From: Trichosphaerium sp. ATCC 40318
Taxonomy: Eukaryota > Discosea > Flabellinia > Trichosidae
NCBI GenBank assembly: GCA_038496445.1
Contig: JALMLS010000561.1
Span: 1-64,000, forward strand
DNA: 64,000 nucleotides
Direction of reading: 5' to 3'
Shown here one piece after another: positions 23,102 through 34,866 of the stretch. The position numbers and the translations under genes were made by a program. Below the pieces are notes generated by a model. That model was given only the letters and a program-made list of their open reading frames with translations. It did not search any database and was not told where the DNA came from. Position 1 is the first letter of the stretch, and every line of letters begins with the position of its first letter.

Positions 23102-26000
23102 ATGGACGATACAGCATTAATTATAGTCATTGCATGTTTTGGAGCTTTATTTATTATCATGGTTGTTATTATTGCTGTAATACTCGTACTGAGGTATGTT
23201 TGCTTTGTTACAATCAATATATCCATTAACAATGCTCCTACGCTGATAGTTATCGCAAGTTATCATCGTCAAAGCCAAAAAGGTACGCTTGATTAAAAGA
23301 CATTGTATTAGTTTTTATGAAACACATTGTAATTAAAATAGCACTCAAATAAGGATGGTGTCTTCATCTGTTAGTAACAACGAGTATACACCTTTAACTC
23401 GCATCGGTGAGTGGCATAGAATACAGTTTTTTTTACAATGATTCAAAAAACTTTTGATCAAAAAAAAGAAAAGTCACACGTGTTTTCTTTTTATTACGCT
23501 CACGTATTGATGTCTTTGTATTGTAGAGCCCAGATATCGCAGATTAAGCATAGCAGAAGTTACAAGCAAACAAAAAACCTCAGAAGAGTCAGAAAGCATA
23601 TCAACACCTCCATTTGTGCGTACCACGTGTTTTTTTGAGGCGTTGTTTTAACTTTTCCATTGTGAATTTGTTCACACGACCATTAACGCCAGTGACGCCA
23701 ACAAAATATTTAGGCAGGTACAAGCACAGAAGAGGATGATAATGATGATTTCAGAGCGCCTTCAGGACGTAAAAGAACACTATCGGTATCATATCTCAAA
23801 ATGAGGACAAAGGACTCTTTTTTGGCTCTTGAACCAAGTCAGGCTGGTAAATTCACTCATGCGTATGTAGTGGTTTTTGTATTTTTTTCCGATAAGAAAA
23901 TTCTTAGTTGGTACACACTTTGAATTCTCATTATAACTTTAGAGGAGAGATAGCTCCTGATGAGTTACCAGTACATATATCGAAGACAGATTTGGATTTT
24001 GGTTTAGGTGCTACACAGATGCCTGTAGGTCGCTCAATGAGCGATGTTGTTGTCCTAAGGTATGTTTATTGGATACTAGAAAAGTATGTTGGAATATTTA
24101 TGTGGATAATTAATATAGGCCAAAGCCGTCAATGAAGAAAGATGTTGTTTTCTCTTTTTCTCAACCGAAATCACAAAAGTTTAATTTCACGTTTTCTCCA
24201 AAACGTGGTAAAGTTAAGAAGGTATAGTTTCCTCTTTTATACTTTGGTTGTCTGTTAATATGTGGGGTTTTTTAAGGGGAAGGATACTAGAATCAAAATA
24301 ACACTCACAGTGAACTGTACAACAAAAATAAGAGCTGCAGTTAGAATTAACTTTAGAGATATTGGGTTTGCTATTCTTGATTGTTTCTTACTAAGCGAAC
24401 TTTCTCCTTTTATTGATTATGATGAAATAAAGTTTGACGGACAAAAGAGGTTGCTTGGTGAGGGAGCGTACGCGTTCAAATTTGATTAACGAGCATTCAA
24501 CAAACCCGAGAACCCAAAACTTTTTTATAATTACCTTTCGTATTTTTCTTATACATTCGTAGCTTGGCTAGAGTATACTATGGAGAGGTATGCTGTTTAA
24601 AAAGCGCTCAATATATTCTATTAATAATTCAAATCATTAGTACAGAGGAATGCAAGTTGCAGTAAAGAAGTTCAAGCTTCAGACAATGCCTGAATATGTT
24701 CGTGTTGATTTTGAGAGGGAATTGAACTTACTAAGTTCGATACGACATCAAAATGTTGGCACGTGATATTCACGTGTAAAACAAACTCATTGCTAATTTT
24801 GGTATCTAGTACAATTTGTAGGAGCGTCAGTTATTGAAGGTAAACTAGCAACATTATCAGAACTTGCTCCTCTTGGATCTGTTGCAGACATCATAAAAAC
24901 AAAAAGATTGAGTGTAAACTTGAAGTTAAAATTCGCTTGGGACGCAGCCATGGGTTAGTTTGGAAACCTTCCATATTTTTCTGCTATTTATTGTCTTTCT
25001 TGAAGCAAGGTCTATCCACATGTCCTTTGAAACAACCAACTTGTAGTTCTTTTATATTGTAGGTTGTTTTTAATCTTTTCTTTTTAGGGCTTCATTACTT
25101 GCATAAAGGGAAGATAATGCATAGAGATATCAAAACAGAAAATATGCTCGTTTTTTCAATGGTAAACGACGCTTTAGTTAATGTTAAACTAGCTGACGTA
25201 AGTGTACAAACAAAACTGAATGGTGCTCTTTTTTTTATTTTAACTAAACTTCATAGTTCGGGATGAGTAGAGCTATAAATCCAAAAGCAGATAGACTCAC
25301 TGGGACAACAGGTAATTTTATATTTTCATCATACTATGCAACAAGCGTAGTGGTCACCATCAGGGTGGCTTTTGCATAGTGCAAAAAGAAAACCAAAACG
25401 AGTCTTGTTCATATTCTTCTTTTTCAATATTTTTGGTTTCGCAATGTTACAAGTTAGCTTATACTTTTAAATATAGGAACACCAAATTATATGGCTCCAG
25501 AAGTTATGCTTGATGATAACTATTCGCTAAAGGCAGATATCTACAGGCAAGAGAAAACATAGGACCACTTTTTTTTTTGGCAAATAGTTTTTATTCTTTT
25601 GAGTAACCCTTATTAGCTTTGGTTTGGTCTTATGGGAGCTCTATATGCAAAGACCAGCTTTTGAAAATATCAAAAAACTTATGGACTTGAAAGAACACGT
25701 TGTTTGTGGTACGTCAACCAACGTTTACCTTTACAACTGTAAAAAACCCAACTTGACTTTCGTTTCCTACTTATCACGTGATGAAAAAAAACTTCACTTA
25801 CAAACCACTAAGGTGAGAGAGAAGATATACCAAACGATTGTCCAACTGGACTTAAAAATCTGATACAAAGATGTTGGGCTGGTAAAGCAGAGGAAAGACC
25901 TAATTCTGGTCAACTGGCAAAAAGACTAGCAGTTCTTTACTCAAATGCTCTTCGCAGCAGCGCTCGACGTCTAAGAAATGTGAACTCCTCAATGTTCTAA
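23102..26000 (+). CDS. Membrane-anchored TKL-like protein kinase
   Basis: Exon 1 encodes a short N-terminus and one transmembrane helix (ALIIVIACFGALFIIMVVIIAV). Next is a Ser-rich juxtamembrane segment, then a beta-sandwich-like block (FNFTFSPKRGKVKKG...NCTTKIRAAVRINF) resembling MSP/ASH-type domains, then the kinase. The glycine loop LGEGALARVYYGE is split by an intron starting GTACGCG. VAVKK lysine, HRDIKTEN catalytic loop, ADFG split by an intron, GTPNYMAPEVM, DIYSFGLVLWEL and RCWAGKAEERP are all present, so it should be active. The last motif is typical of tyrosine-kinase-like families. There is no extracellular receptor domain beyond a few residues, so it is an anchored cytosolic kinase rather than a receptor. 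Confidence 0.87.
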
Positions 26001-26158
26001 CACCAGTTCAACAAGATACATCTTTTTTTTTTCAAAACACGTGTTGTAAGCTTGTTACTTATCAAGGTTTGTTTGAGTGTTTTCAGTGAAATGTACAAAA
26101 AAAATAAAGTGTTTAACTTTTACTATCTACAAACATAAATGATTCGTGTCTTTTTGTT

Positions 26159-29100
26159 TTAAGGTATACAAATACCAATAGAAGCGTATATATTGGTGTT
26201 GTATACTTGATTACTGAATCTATCAAATCTTCCAAACAATCCACTTAAAAAAACAATTTAGAGGATTTTAAAGAAACTATCTTTAGATTTGCTAATACGT
26301 ACCTCATCCTGTATCCACTTCCCTCATTAGAAACTCGGACACTCTCAAAACCAGAAATTGCACTTATTTGGTATACCATACTCTAAGACAATCGTTAAGG
26401 GAAGAAGAGTAAAAAGGTGAGGAGTAATAAATTAAAAAAAATAAGAAAATAAGAAAAAGCTCCGCACGTTGAAGACAATTAAACCTTGTCTGACGCTTGA
26501 TGATGACAAAATAAAGTTTGGTGCGGATCCAATGACATTCACATTACTATTTAAGAAAGTTGTGAGGAAAAAAAATAGATGCAGTAGTCTTTAAACACTT
26601 ACTCAAAGATAATTTGGATAGATCCTAAAGTGTTGCTTTGACGAACATTTCCAACATCAACACCACCGTTTACAAAACCAGCTACGGTTATTGTACCTTC
26701 ACTGGCATCAAAAGATACTCTGACATTTTGTGCTACACATGACAATGTCACAGGATTCTAAAAAGCAAAAGAGTTAACGACAGAAGGTGCAAACTTTAAA
26801 AAAAACGTTTTGTTTTACCTGTCCTGGATTTTCTAATCGGAAACAGTACGTTGGTGGCGCTTCTGGTCCTGAAGTGTCTGATAATGCAAATGTGCCTGTT
26901 GGGAACACTCCTCCTACAAGACTAAAAGGATTACATCCTGTAACAGGAGCGTTTGTAGGTGCAATTGTTGGAGCTGTTGTTTGAACAGGCGCGTTAGTTG
27001 GTGGCTCTGTAGGCGGTGCGAATGGTGCATTAGTTGGCGAGGCTGCTACAGGAGCATTCGTTGGAGAGGCTGTTTGAACAGGTGCATTTGTTGGTGGTGC
27101 TGTTGGAGGAGGCACAGGAGCGTTTGTTGGCGATGCGGTAACTGGTGCGTTTGTTGGGGAAGCTGTTTGAACTGGAGCATTCGTTGGTGGTGCTGTTGGA
27201 GGAGGAAATGGTGCGTTTGTCGGTGGTTGTGTTGGAGGAGGTACAGGGGCATTAGTTGGAGATGCTACTGTTGGCGCATTAGTTGGAGCAGCTGTTTGGA
27301 CAGGAGCATTTGTAGGTGCTTGCGTTGGGGATGGAAAAGGTGCATTTGTTGGTGGTTGCGTTGGAGGAGGTACTGGAGCATTTGTTGGAGATGCTGCAAC
27401 TGGAGCGTTTGTTGGGGAAGCTGTTTGTACAGGTGCATTCGTTGGTGGGACTGTTGGAGGTGGGAATGGAGCATTTGTTGGAGATGCTGCCACTGGTGCA
27501 TTTGTTGGTGGTTGTGTTGGAGGAGCGAACGGCGCATTGGTTGGAGACGCTGCCACAGGTGCATTCGTAGGAGAGGCTGTTTGAACAGGTGCATTTGTTG
27601 GTGGTGCTGTTGGCGATGCTGTTTGTACTGGTGCATTGGTAGGTGCCTGTGTTGGAGGAGGCACTGGAGCATTCGTTGGAGATGCTGCCACAGGCGCGTT
27701 CGTAGGAGAGGCTGTTTGAACAGGTGCATTCGTTGGAGAAAGTGTAGGTGCATTTGTTGGAGAAAGTGTAGGTGCATTCGTTGGAGAAAGTGTAGGTGCG
27801 TTCGTTGGTGATGCGCTAAGGATATCAGCACAATTAATGGTAACATCACCATCAGTCCAAATAGGAAGACAGTTAGGTAGATTTCTTTCAACTGAATACA
27901 AGTTAGAAATTGTAAGAAAAAGAAAAAATTAATAGGTAGTACTTCTCCATGCAACAGCTGCTCTTAATAGTAGGTTTACACGTTCACTACTAGTACCATA
28001 GAAGTTCTCTCTACCGAAATAAAGACCAATGGGGTTATTATTTTGATTGCATCCTGTCGACATGATTGATCCTGTTCAAGACTTTAAGTTACACTAGTAA
28101 GAAATATTGTTGTATTTTTTACCTTGAGTTGGATTTCCGACACTTCCAGGAATACAGCCTATTTCAGCTCCACATCCGTCAATACTTTCAGTTACTTCGA
28201 ATCCAGGAATAGGAATTGTTAAGGTTGAATAACACCTTGTATGTGGGCTACCAGCGTTGTGTCCAATCTCATGAAGGAGAACAGCCTTAAAACAATCGAG
28301 TTATGATAAGAAATGCTGAAAGAAGAAACAGTTCTGTGAGGACTAGTACCATTGAACCGAAAGCAAATTCCCAGCCAATAGTTGACACGGAATAAGAACC
28401 ATCGCAGAAAGTGTTCACGGAAGCCAAACCCTGTGATGCATTGGGTTGGTCATCGAGGTAAATCCCTATAGCAGTTTCTCTTTGTACAGCCATCTTTGCA
28501 CTTTAAAAAAACGGTAAGTTTAGCTTAGTCAACTGTTTTGTTACTTACGGGTCAGTTTGATATAAACTTTCTATTCTATTTAAAACATTATTAGTAGAAG
28601 CAGTAAATCCATTATATGGATCGGTATCTAGGAGGTAAAGAAAATTAGATATGAATGAAGAAAAAATGGATGGTACTTTGTTCAGTGTAATAGAAGACTG
28701 CTGCAATTTTGAGTTTAAGTGCGTAATCTCTTTCATATATCCAACTTCCCCAAGCGAAAGTACCAGTAATCCAGTCTATTACAAATTGTTCATTTTGTCT
28801 AGTGCCACGGAATATATCAGAGGCTATGTCAACCGATACCTATGTTGAGAATATTTTGAGAAATGAAGGATGCAAAACAAAAAAAAAAGCCATACCCTTG
28901 CTGTATAGTACGGAAAGTTCAGTGGTAAGCTACCGTAACTAAATCTAGTTGTGGAGAGTTGCTCTGCCTCTCTTTTGAATTCATCATGGTGATGATCAAA
29001 GTCACAAGAGTGTGTCCCGCGCACTATCGTAAAAAGAAGTCAATATTTTAAAAAAATTAAAGTGTTTAGGTAATTACTTTGTTCATGTGCTTCTCTCTTT

Positions 29101-29834
29101 CTTGTTACTGCAGGGAGTATGGAAAACTCTTCATCGTATTCAATATTATTTGCTTGACCACGAATGATTATAGCGAATCCTCTCTAAGATAGCAATTTGA
29201 ATCAGTAATGTCTTAAACTGGTTTTGAATGTAAAAGTACATTGAAGAGTTCTAAATTGTTATAGCCTCCAAGAATCTCCAAGGATGATTTGTCTACCATC
29301 AGGAATGCAGTTGATCTCTCTCTTGTCGGGCTAGTAGCCACATCACCATAGAAATACCACTTATCTGGAAGAAAGATTTTTTTTAGAAACAAGCTAAATC
29401 CCCTAAATAGCTAAACATCTTTCCCCCCTTTTACCTCATTACTACGTACCTGGGTTTGGTTGGACTTGATTGCCATTTCGCGTAATTACTGTGGTTGATA
29501 AAAAAGGTGTATCGATCCTAAATACTTCAAGCGTGATGCGTTGAACAGGGTCATTAATGAGCCACGTGACTGTATTTGTTGAGTTGATGGTATTTTGACA
29601 ACTTGACGAAATATCAGCGACAAACTCTTCCCACGTGACTGTTGCTTGTCTTTTGGCGCTTGTTTGCGTCTCTAAAGTAACTTTTAACAACAAACTATAC
29701 GTTATAAACCACGACGGCAAGGTAACAGTACCACGTTTAATAAAAACGTGCCGTGTACCGATGTATAATGTTTACGCACCTGAGAGTATACATGGAACTA
29801 AACATAGTAGAAATAGCGCTACTAAGGTTCGCAT
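26159..29834 (-). CDS. Secreted metzincin (M12-like) protease with APTNAP linker
   Basis: It starts with a signal peptide (MRTLVALFLLCLVPCILS). The zinc motif HEIGHNAGSPH (about 28220-28260) followed by CYS is the HExxHxxGxxH of metzincins and resembles reprolysin-like enzymes. Flanking exons give SIGWEFAFGS and GCNQNNNPIG. C-terminal to this lies a (SPTNAPV)n linker (about 26940-27830), then PPTYCFRLENPG and a module (VSFDASEGTITVAGFVNGGVDVG, NVIGSAPN, GLFGRFDRFSNQVYNTNIYASIGIC). That module matches, exon for exon, the one in the secreted stalk proteins at 5551-15043. It ends after this module, without RTX-like repeats. It is probably an extracellular protease sharing a binding module with the cell-surface proteins. 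Confidence 0.83.
26945..27830 (-). repeat. SPTNAP linker minisatellite
   Basis: Tandem units coding Ser/Pro-Pro-Thr-Asn-Ala-Pro with PPPTQAP interruptions. Near the N-terminal end three units are almost identical (TLSPTNAP), showing recent duplication. Confidence 0.88.
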
Positions 29835-30440
29835 ATTATATGGCACGATGCTTTTCACTCTAACTTCGTTATGGGATACGTTTAAAACACGAGAAAACAC
29901 AATTTATTTCGATCAATCTCGAAAAATTACACGAGATTTTTTTGCGAGATTTTTGTACACATAGACAAATTGATAAGATGGCCGAGAATTCTAGAGCAAT
30001 AGCCAAGACAGGGTTTATGCTATTAGACTTGATTTTTGTAATTGGCTACCAGAACGTTTCAAAAAACGTGATTCTATTTACGGACTTAAAACAAGAAATC
30101 CTGACGATCATGTTTTCAGTTGCCATAAGCAAGGAGCTTCTGTAGTATCACTCGCTCTAATCTGTAAGGAGCATTCATCCTTGAAAGCGTAGATTCATGC
30201 TCAGAGTCACTCATTAAGTCGAGCGAGAACACGTTTTCTGGAAGCTGCTTGATCAAACACAAAATCTCTACTCGCGAACTGCCTACGCGTTGACTGATCG
30301 CCAGATTGAATTTACTTGTAGACCATCAAATAACTTTTTTTGACGCGTGGGAAAACTGGCTTGGTTTTCAGATACAGTCAACGAAAATAAATTCCTTTTT
30401 TTCTTTTACACTAAGCCGTTTTTAAACGGCCTGGGCTTGT
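29835..30440. other. Short intergenic stretch with one weak ORF
   Basis: An ATG at 29978 opens MAENSRAIAKT. After about 35 bp two frames stay open, to 30145 and, in a better-looking one, to 30192. No splice arrangement that joins them convincingly was found, so I do not call a gene. The divergent promoters of the protease and the chromodomain gene must lie here. Confidence 0.4.
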
Positions 30441-32770
30441 ATGGAAACGGAATACTATGCCGTTACGTATAATAGTATAACATTAGAGTTCGATGCAGAA
30501 CAGTCTAGCGAAGCATTACGTGAAGTCTTTGACTGCCCATCAGATTTCGTTCTAATCGATGGTAAATACGATATTCATCAATCTAGCTCAATGAAAGGTG
30601 GACCATTTCAATTAGTTCATAAGTCCGTTCAGAGACAGCTTAAAACGATGTTTCATACCCTACAAACATCAACCAAAACACCACAAACGCATACAACGCC
30701 TTTTACACAACAAAACGTTACAAGCGCATCAAATACGTTACAGAACGGTACAATAACGCCCAAGAAGACGCTCAAACGTGTACGTAACGGTAGCGAATCT
30801 TCATCGGACAGTGACATGGAGAATGATACGTACAACGCAAAAAAGCGTAAATTCGACACAACAGATAACGGTGTCAATAAAAATCATGAAGAGCCGAAGA
30901 TTCTTAGCGTTACAAGCTCGACAGATAATAATTTGAGCGAAAACAGCTCAGACGCCTCAATGGATGAAGTATATACTGTAGAGCAGATATTAAAAAAGTA
31001 CTACTTAGTGACATTTTCTGAAATGAAAAAGCAAATTCTGACGTTTTGATCTCTAACTTTTTTTAAAAGGCGTACAGTTGGTACTTCTATAGAATATCTT
31101 ATTAAATGGGATGGATACCCTATGGATCAATGTACTTGGGAGCCTGAAGAACATCTGGACCACTGCAAGGTACATTCTTTTGGAAAAATGTCACAAAAAA
31201 AAAAATTTGTTTTTTTACCACGTGTCACGTAAGCATAAGCTACAAGATGTAACATCATTTGTTTCATTCAACCCATTTTTTTAAAATAAGAAGGAGACTT
31301 CTAAATTGAAAAATGGTTGATGGTGACCTTTTAGGACGAAAACTAAGAGTCAAGTTTTAACCTTTTTTTTTTTTGAAACAGGAGGCGTTGGCAGTGTTTA
31401 ATCGATATCACCGTACAAATAAGAGATCAATAGTTTGTGATCATTTTGAAGGTAGACTACCGCGTTCATCCAGAGAAGCTTCAGTTGACCTACTACATCT
31501 TCAGTTCCTATCAGGTCCGTACTTCGTATTCATTGAAAGCTCAGAAATTCTTTGCTGACTTTTTATTCTCTAGAAGGTTTAGTTCACCTTAGTTCAGTGT
31601 TGACAAAGAAACAAGTTGCAAAGTGTGATGCTGAGATGAGCAAGCGTTATAATCAAATTATACATACACTCAGAGCAACAGATAAGCTTGTAGTACGCAA
31701 AGGACAATCAGGCAAAATTTCAAGAAAAAAAAAATTCTTCGTTTTTCAATCTCGTCATTACTCTTTGGTTGCAACTTGATTTTGAAAAAAAAAAGTATTA
31801 CCGATTAGATATATTGTAAATATTCAGGTACTTTGACGACTTATTTGAGTTTTTAAGGATATGGAGAATGGATTCGTTGAATTCAAAGTAAGAGGAAATA
31901 ATCGGCATGATATGCTGGTTCCGGCGTTTGCAAAGGTACCTATTGGATAGGCACTTTAAATATCTAATAACAGCAATAAGGAGGATGAGTTTTCATTTCT
32001 TCAGAATAATCCTATACTGAGACCACTGGTAACAGCTATTTTTCTCTATTTTTTTTCTACTTTTCTTTTTCTGACTGGGTTCCTTTGTAGATAAACAAAA
32101 TTCTTGGTCCTGATTGTAAATTAAGTTATGCTGGCGCTTTTTTAAATATGCCTGGATCACAGAATCAACAATGGCATTCTGATGGAGAACACCTCTCAGG
32201 TGTGATAAAATACAAACTGTTCTTTGTTTACTTTATTTTTCTCTTACTTTTTTTCAACTTGTAGATTATGAGCATCTGCCACCACACTGTCTTAATATTT
32301 TTTTCCCGTTGATTGATCTAAAAATAGAACACGGTCCAACACAATTTGTGCCATCATCTCATTTAAATTGGTACATAGGTAAGCTAGATAAAGCATTTAC
32401 TTTTTTTTTGATGTCTGATTCTTATTATTTTTTTAAACACAGACTGCCCTGCATACACAATAACAGCTCAGGCTGGAGATGCCTTGCTTTTTGATTATAG
32501 ATTAAAGCATCGTGGTATGGGTAATAAATCAAATGAGCCTAGAGTCATCATGTACGCTAATTTGTTCAACTTTGATGACTTTCTTATTATTTTCTTGCTT
32601 TTTTTAGATATGTAACATTCTGTGTCCCGTCCTTCCACCATGACTCTAATTTCAGTAATCAAAGATATATTTCTAAAATGCCTAAATTATTAGATATAGA
32701 TCAAGTTACAAAATCAGTAGATCGAAGGACTTCAACGAAAACAAGAAAAAAGACTATACTTGGAACATAG
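30441..32770 (+). CDS. Chromodomain and PhyH-like dioxygenase fusion
   Basis: The N-terminal about 190 residues (METEYYAVTYNS...) are Ser/Thr/Lys-rich and end in VEQILKK. Across a splice follows RRTVGTSIEYLIKWDGYPMD...TWEPEEHLDHCKEALAVFNRYH, a clear chromodomain (aromatic cage Y, W and W/Y-type positions present). Downstream exons read EGLVHLSSVLTKKQVAKCD, AGAFLNMPGSQNQQWHSDGEHL, FFPLIDLKIEHGPTQFVPSSH, GDALLFDYRLKHRGMG and EPRVIMY. This is a phytanoyl-CoA-dioxygenase-type double-stranded helix with HxD, distal His and 2-oxoglutarate-binding Arg, so an active Fe(II)/2OG oxygenase. The intron phases keep one frame throughout and no new start or stop separates the halves. The inferred role is a chromatin-recruited oxygenase; its substrate is unknown. 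Confidence 0.8.
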
Positions 32771-34394
32771 TATTTTTTTTTCTTTCACTTTACTGCTCCT
32801 CACCTTCTATATTTTTTTTGAACTTTAAACTCCACCACTGATGAGAACGATAAAAAAATGTACATAGACCATCAGACAAAACATAAAAAAAACCCCATAG
32901 AAACCATTGTACAACATTGTAAAAAAAAAAAACCTAAATGAAAAAAAAATAATTGATACAATCATTTTAGTTTGTTGTTATTCTATTATCAATAAAATGA
33001 TGCTCCAAAATGACTGTTTTTATTCACCTGAACGTTAAGTTTACATACGGCATAGAGATGGTCGCGGTCCGGTCCCGGCTAAGCAACTCAGCAACAAAAT
33101 CTGTAATCTGATAACAGTTTAAAATGTGCGATTTTGTTATTGTTGTACAATGGCACCACATGCTTTTTTTAAGTTTTACATGCCTCAGTGGCTTTGAAAT
33201 TCGTTTGTGCTCGATACATAGATCCAAAGCGTAGTATCAAGCAAAAACATGCAAAAAAATGGTTGAGTTTTCCCTTATTTTTCTTAGCCAGTTGTAGCCG
33301 GTCCCAAAAACATAAACGGCTAACCGGCTATATCCGTTTGGCGACCGCCTCTTTTCCCGCATTAGAGCTTAAGTCAATGCGGCTTATGTCTAAGTACTGT
33401 ATTTCTCAATAAAACTAACATATAAAGCCTGTCTCATGTTAAAAAGGAGAAAAAACGTCAAAGACCAAATGTATGTGTAAATTAGTCTCTAGGGACTATT
33501 TTTGTACGCGGTTCACACCTCTTATATCAATGCTTTAGCATGTGTTAATGTATCTCTAGAACGAATGGCTCTATTGTTATGTTCTAAGTGTGAAATAAAT
33601 TATTTACTTTTTTACATGTTTTTTGGCGTATTTTTTTAATACATAGCTAAAAAAGCTTCAATCGAGCTTCATTGAGAATAAACAAATGATTCGAGCCTGT
33701 AATCATCATAAACGGCTCTTGCAAATAAAGATATGCGTTATGGGCTAAAATAAAGCTTATGGTACCACAATATGAACGTGTATGTACAATGTACCTTTAA
33801 ACGGCGTTTATCGCTCGGAAAACGCTTAAACCGTTGGTTTGCTGTGTTAATATTGTAGTCAAATCGAGTTCCCCAATACCGATGTAGGGCAAGCGTGTAC
33901 AAGCGTTTAAATGGTGTACATACATTTAATAGCTATTTGACATATGTTAAGAAGGGTTTCAAGTCTGTACAGCCTTGCGTAATCTGTAAATTCCAATATT
34001 CTGTACTCCATTTACCATAAGCAATTTTACATTTTATGAAATACCATGAGTTATTGAAGGTCTCTTACTCTTTGAAAGTATAGTCCATACACTGTATATG
34101 ATACAGCATAAATTTCAGCAATAGTTAAACAATTGTAGCAGCATAGTTTCATAGAAACTGTTTTTGGTAAGTACTGAAGTGTCTCCATGTAAAAAGTAAG
34201 TTCTGTCTCTAAAACTTCTGTAGTGGTAAAACATAACTACAGCAAGCTGTATGGACCTTTGATTCAATAAAGTACCCAGCAAGAGTGAGTATTTTGACAT
34301 TTTCATTTAAATATTATGTTCATCAACTTCTATGAAAAAGTAACCTCCATGTTTTGATACCTAAATTATCAAATACTCTATAACTGCTTACAGG
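32771..34394. other. Gene-poor stretch
   Basis: About 1.6 kb with no convincing gene. Poly-A and poly-T runs flank the 3' end of the dioxygenase gene. A patch at 33060-33350 is richer in G and C, with repeated CCGG words in both orientations (CCGGTCCCGGCTA, TAGCCGGTCCC, ACCGGCTA). CGTTTAAA words recur at 33790-33910. Confidence 0.55.
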
Positions 34395-34690
34395 TAGACA
34401 ATGGTTTATTGAGCACCTGCCACCAAAAGGAAAGGTTTGAAAAAGGTATCTGTGGGTTAGAATGATTGTTCAAAATACTGACCAATTTACAGCAATCAGG
34501 TATAGAGACGGGTGATGATAGCTTTATGTGGAACACTGAAAGTGATAAAAAATGCAAGAAACGACAGAATGTAATCCTTAATCACTATGTTGTTCAAGAA
34601 TTACGTGCAAAACATGGTGGTGTTAGAGGAGAAGAATGTGATCCCAGGCAGGAAAAACTCATTTTTGGATTCAATGAAATAGTTGATTGA
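34395..34690 (+). CDS. Unrecognised gene fragment
   Basis: A plausible exon after TTACAG at 34394 reads RQWFIEHLPPKGK. It would then splice (TTTACAG acceptor near 34490) to QSGIETGDDSFMWN, an ORF ending HYVVQELRAKHGGVRGEECDPRQEKLIFGFNEIVD and a TGA. No start or upstream exons were found. I do not recognise the family. It may be the tail of a gene whose 5' part is lost, or a mobile-element remnant. Confidence 0.3.
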
Positions 34691-34866
34691 AGTACACTAT
34701 TAATTACCAGCAAGTTCTGGTTCCACTAAATTATAGACACAAATGTACTCTGAAGCATACCCAAAATTTGGCCAAAAATAACATTTTTGAGGTGTGCTAG
34801 ACTTTTTTTGAAAGTGTGAACTGCTTCCAAAAATCGTCCCTAATCCAAAGCTAACCTCACGACAGT

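Noticed and set aside
30653-30877. Minus-strand ORF inside the chromodomain gene, and 41898-42257 inside the Ras-like gene
   Set aside because: Shadow frames of well-supported sense exons; no start context and no homology.
33024-33412. ORFs on both strands in the GC-richer patch after the dioxygenase gene
   Set aside because: Short, without recognisable domains, splice continuity or conserved start; treated as gene-poor DNA.
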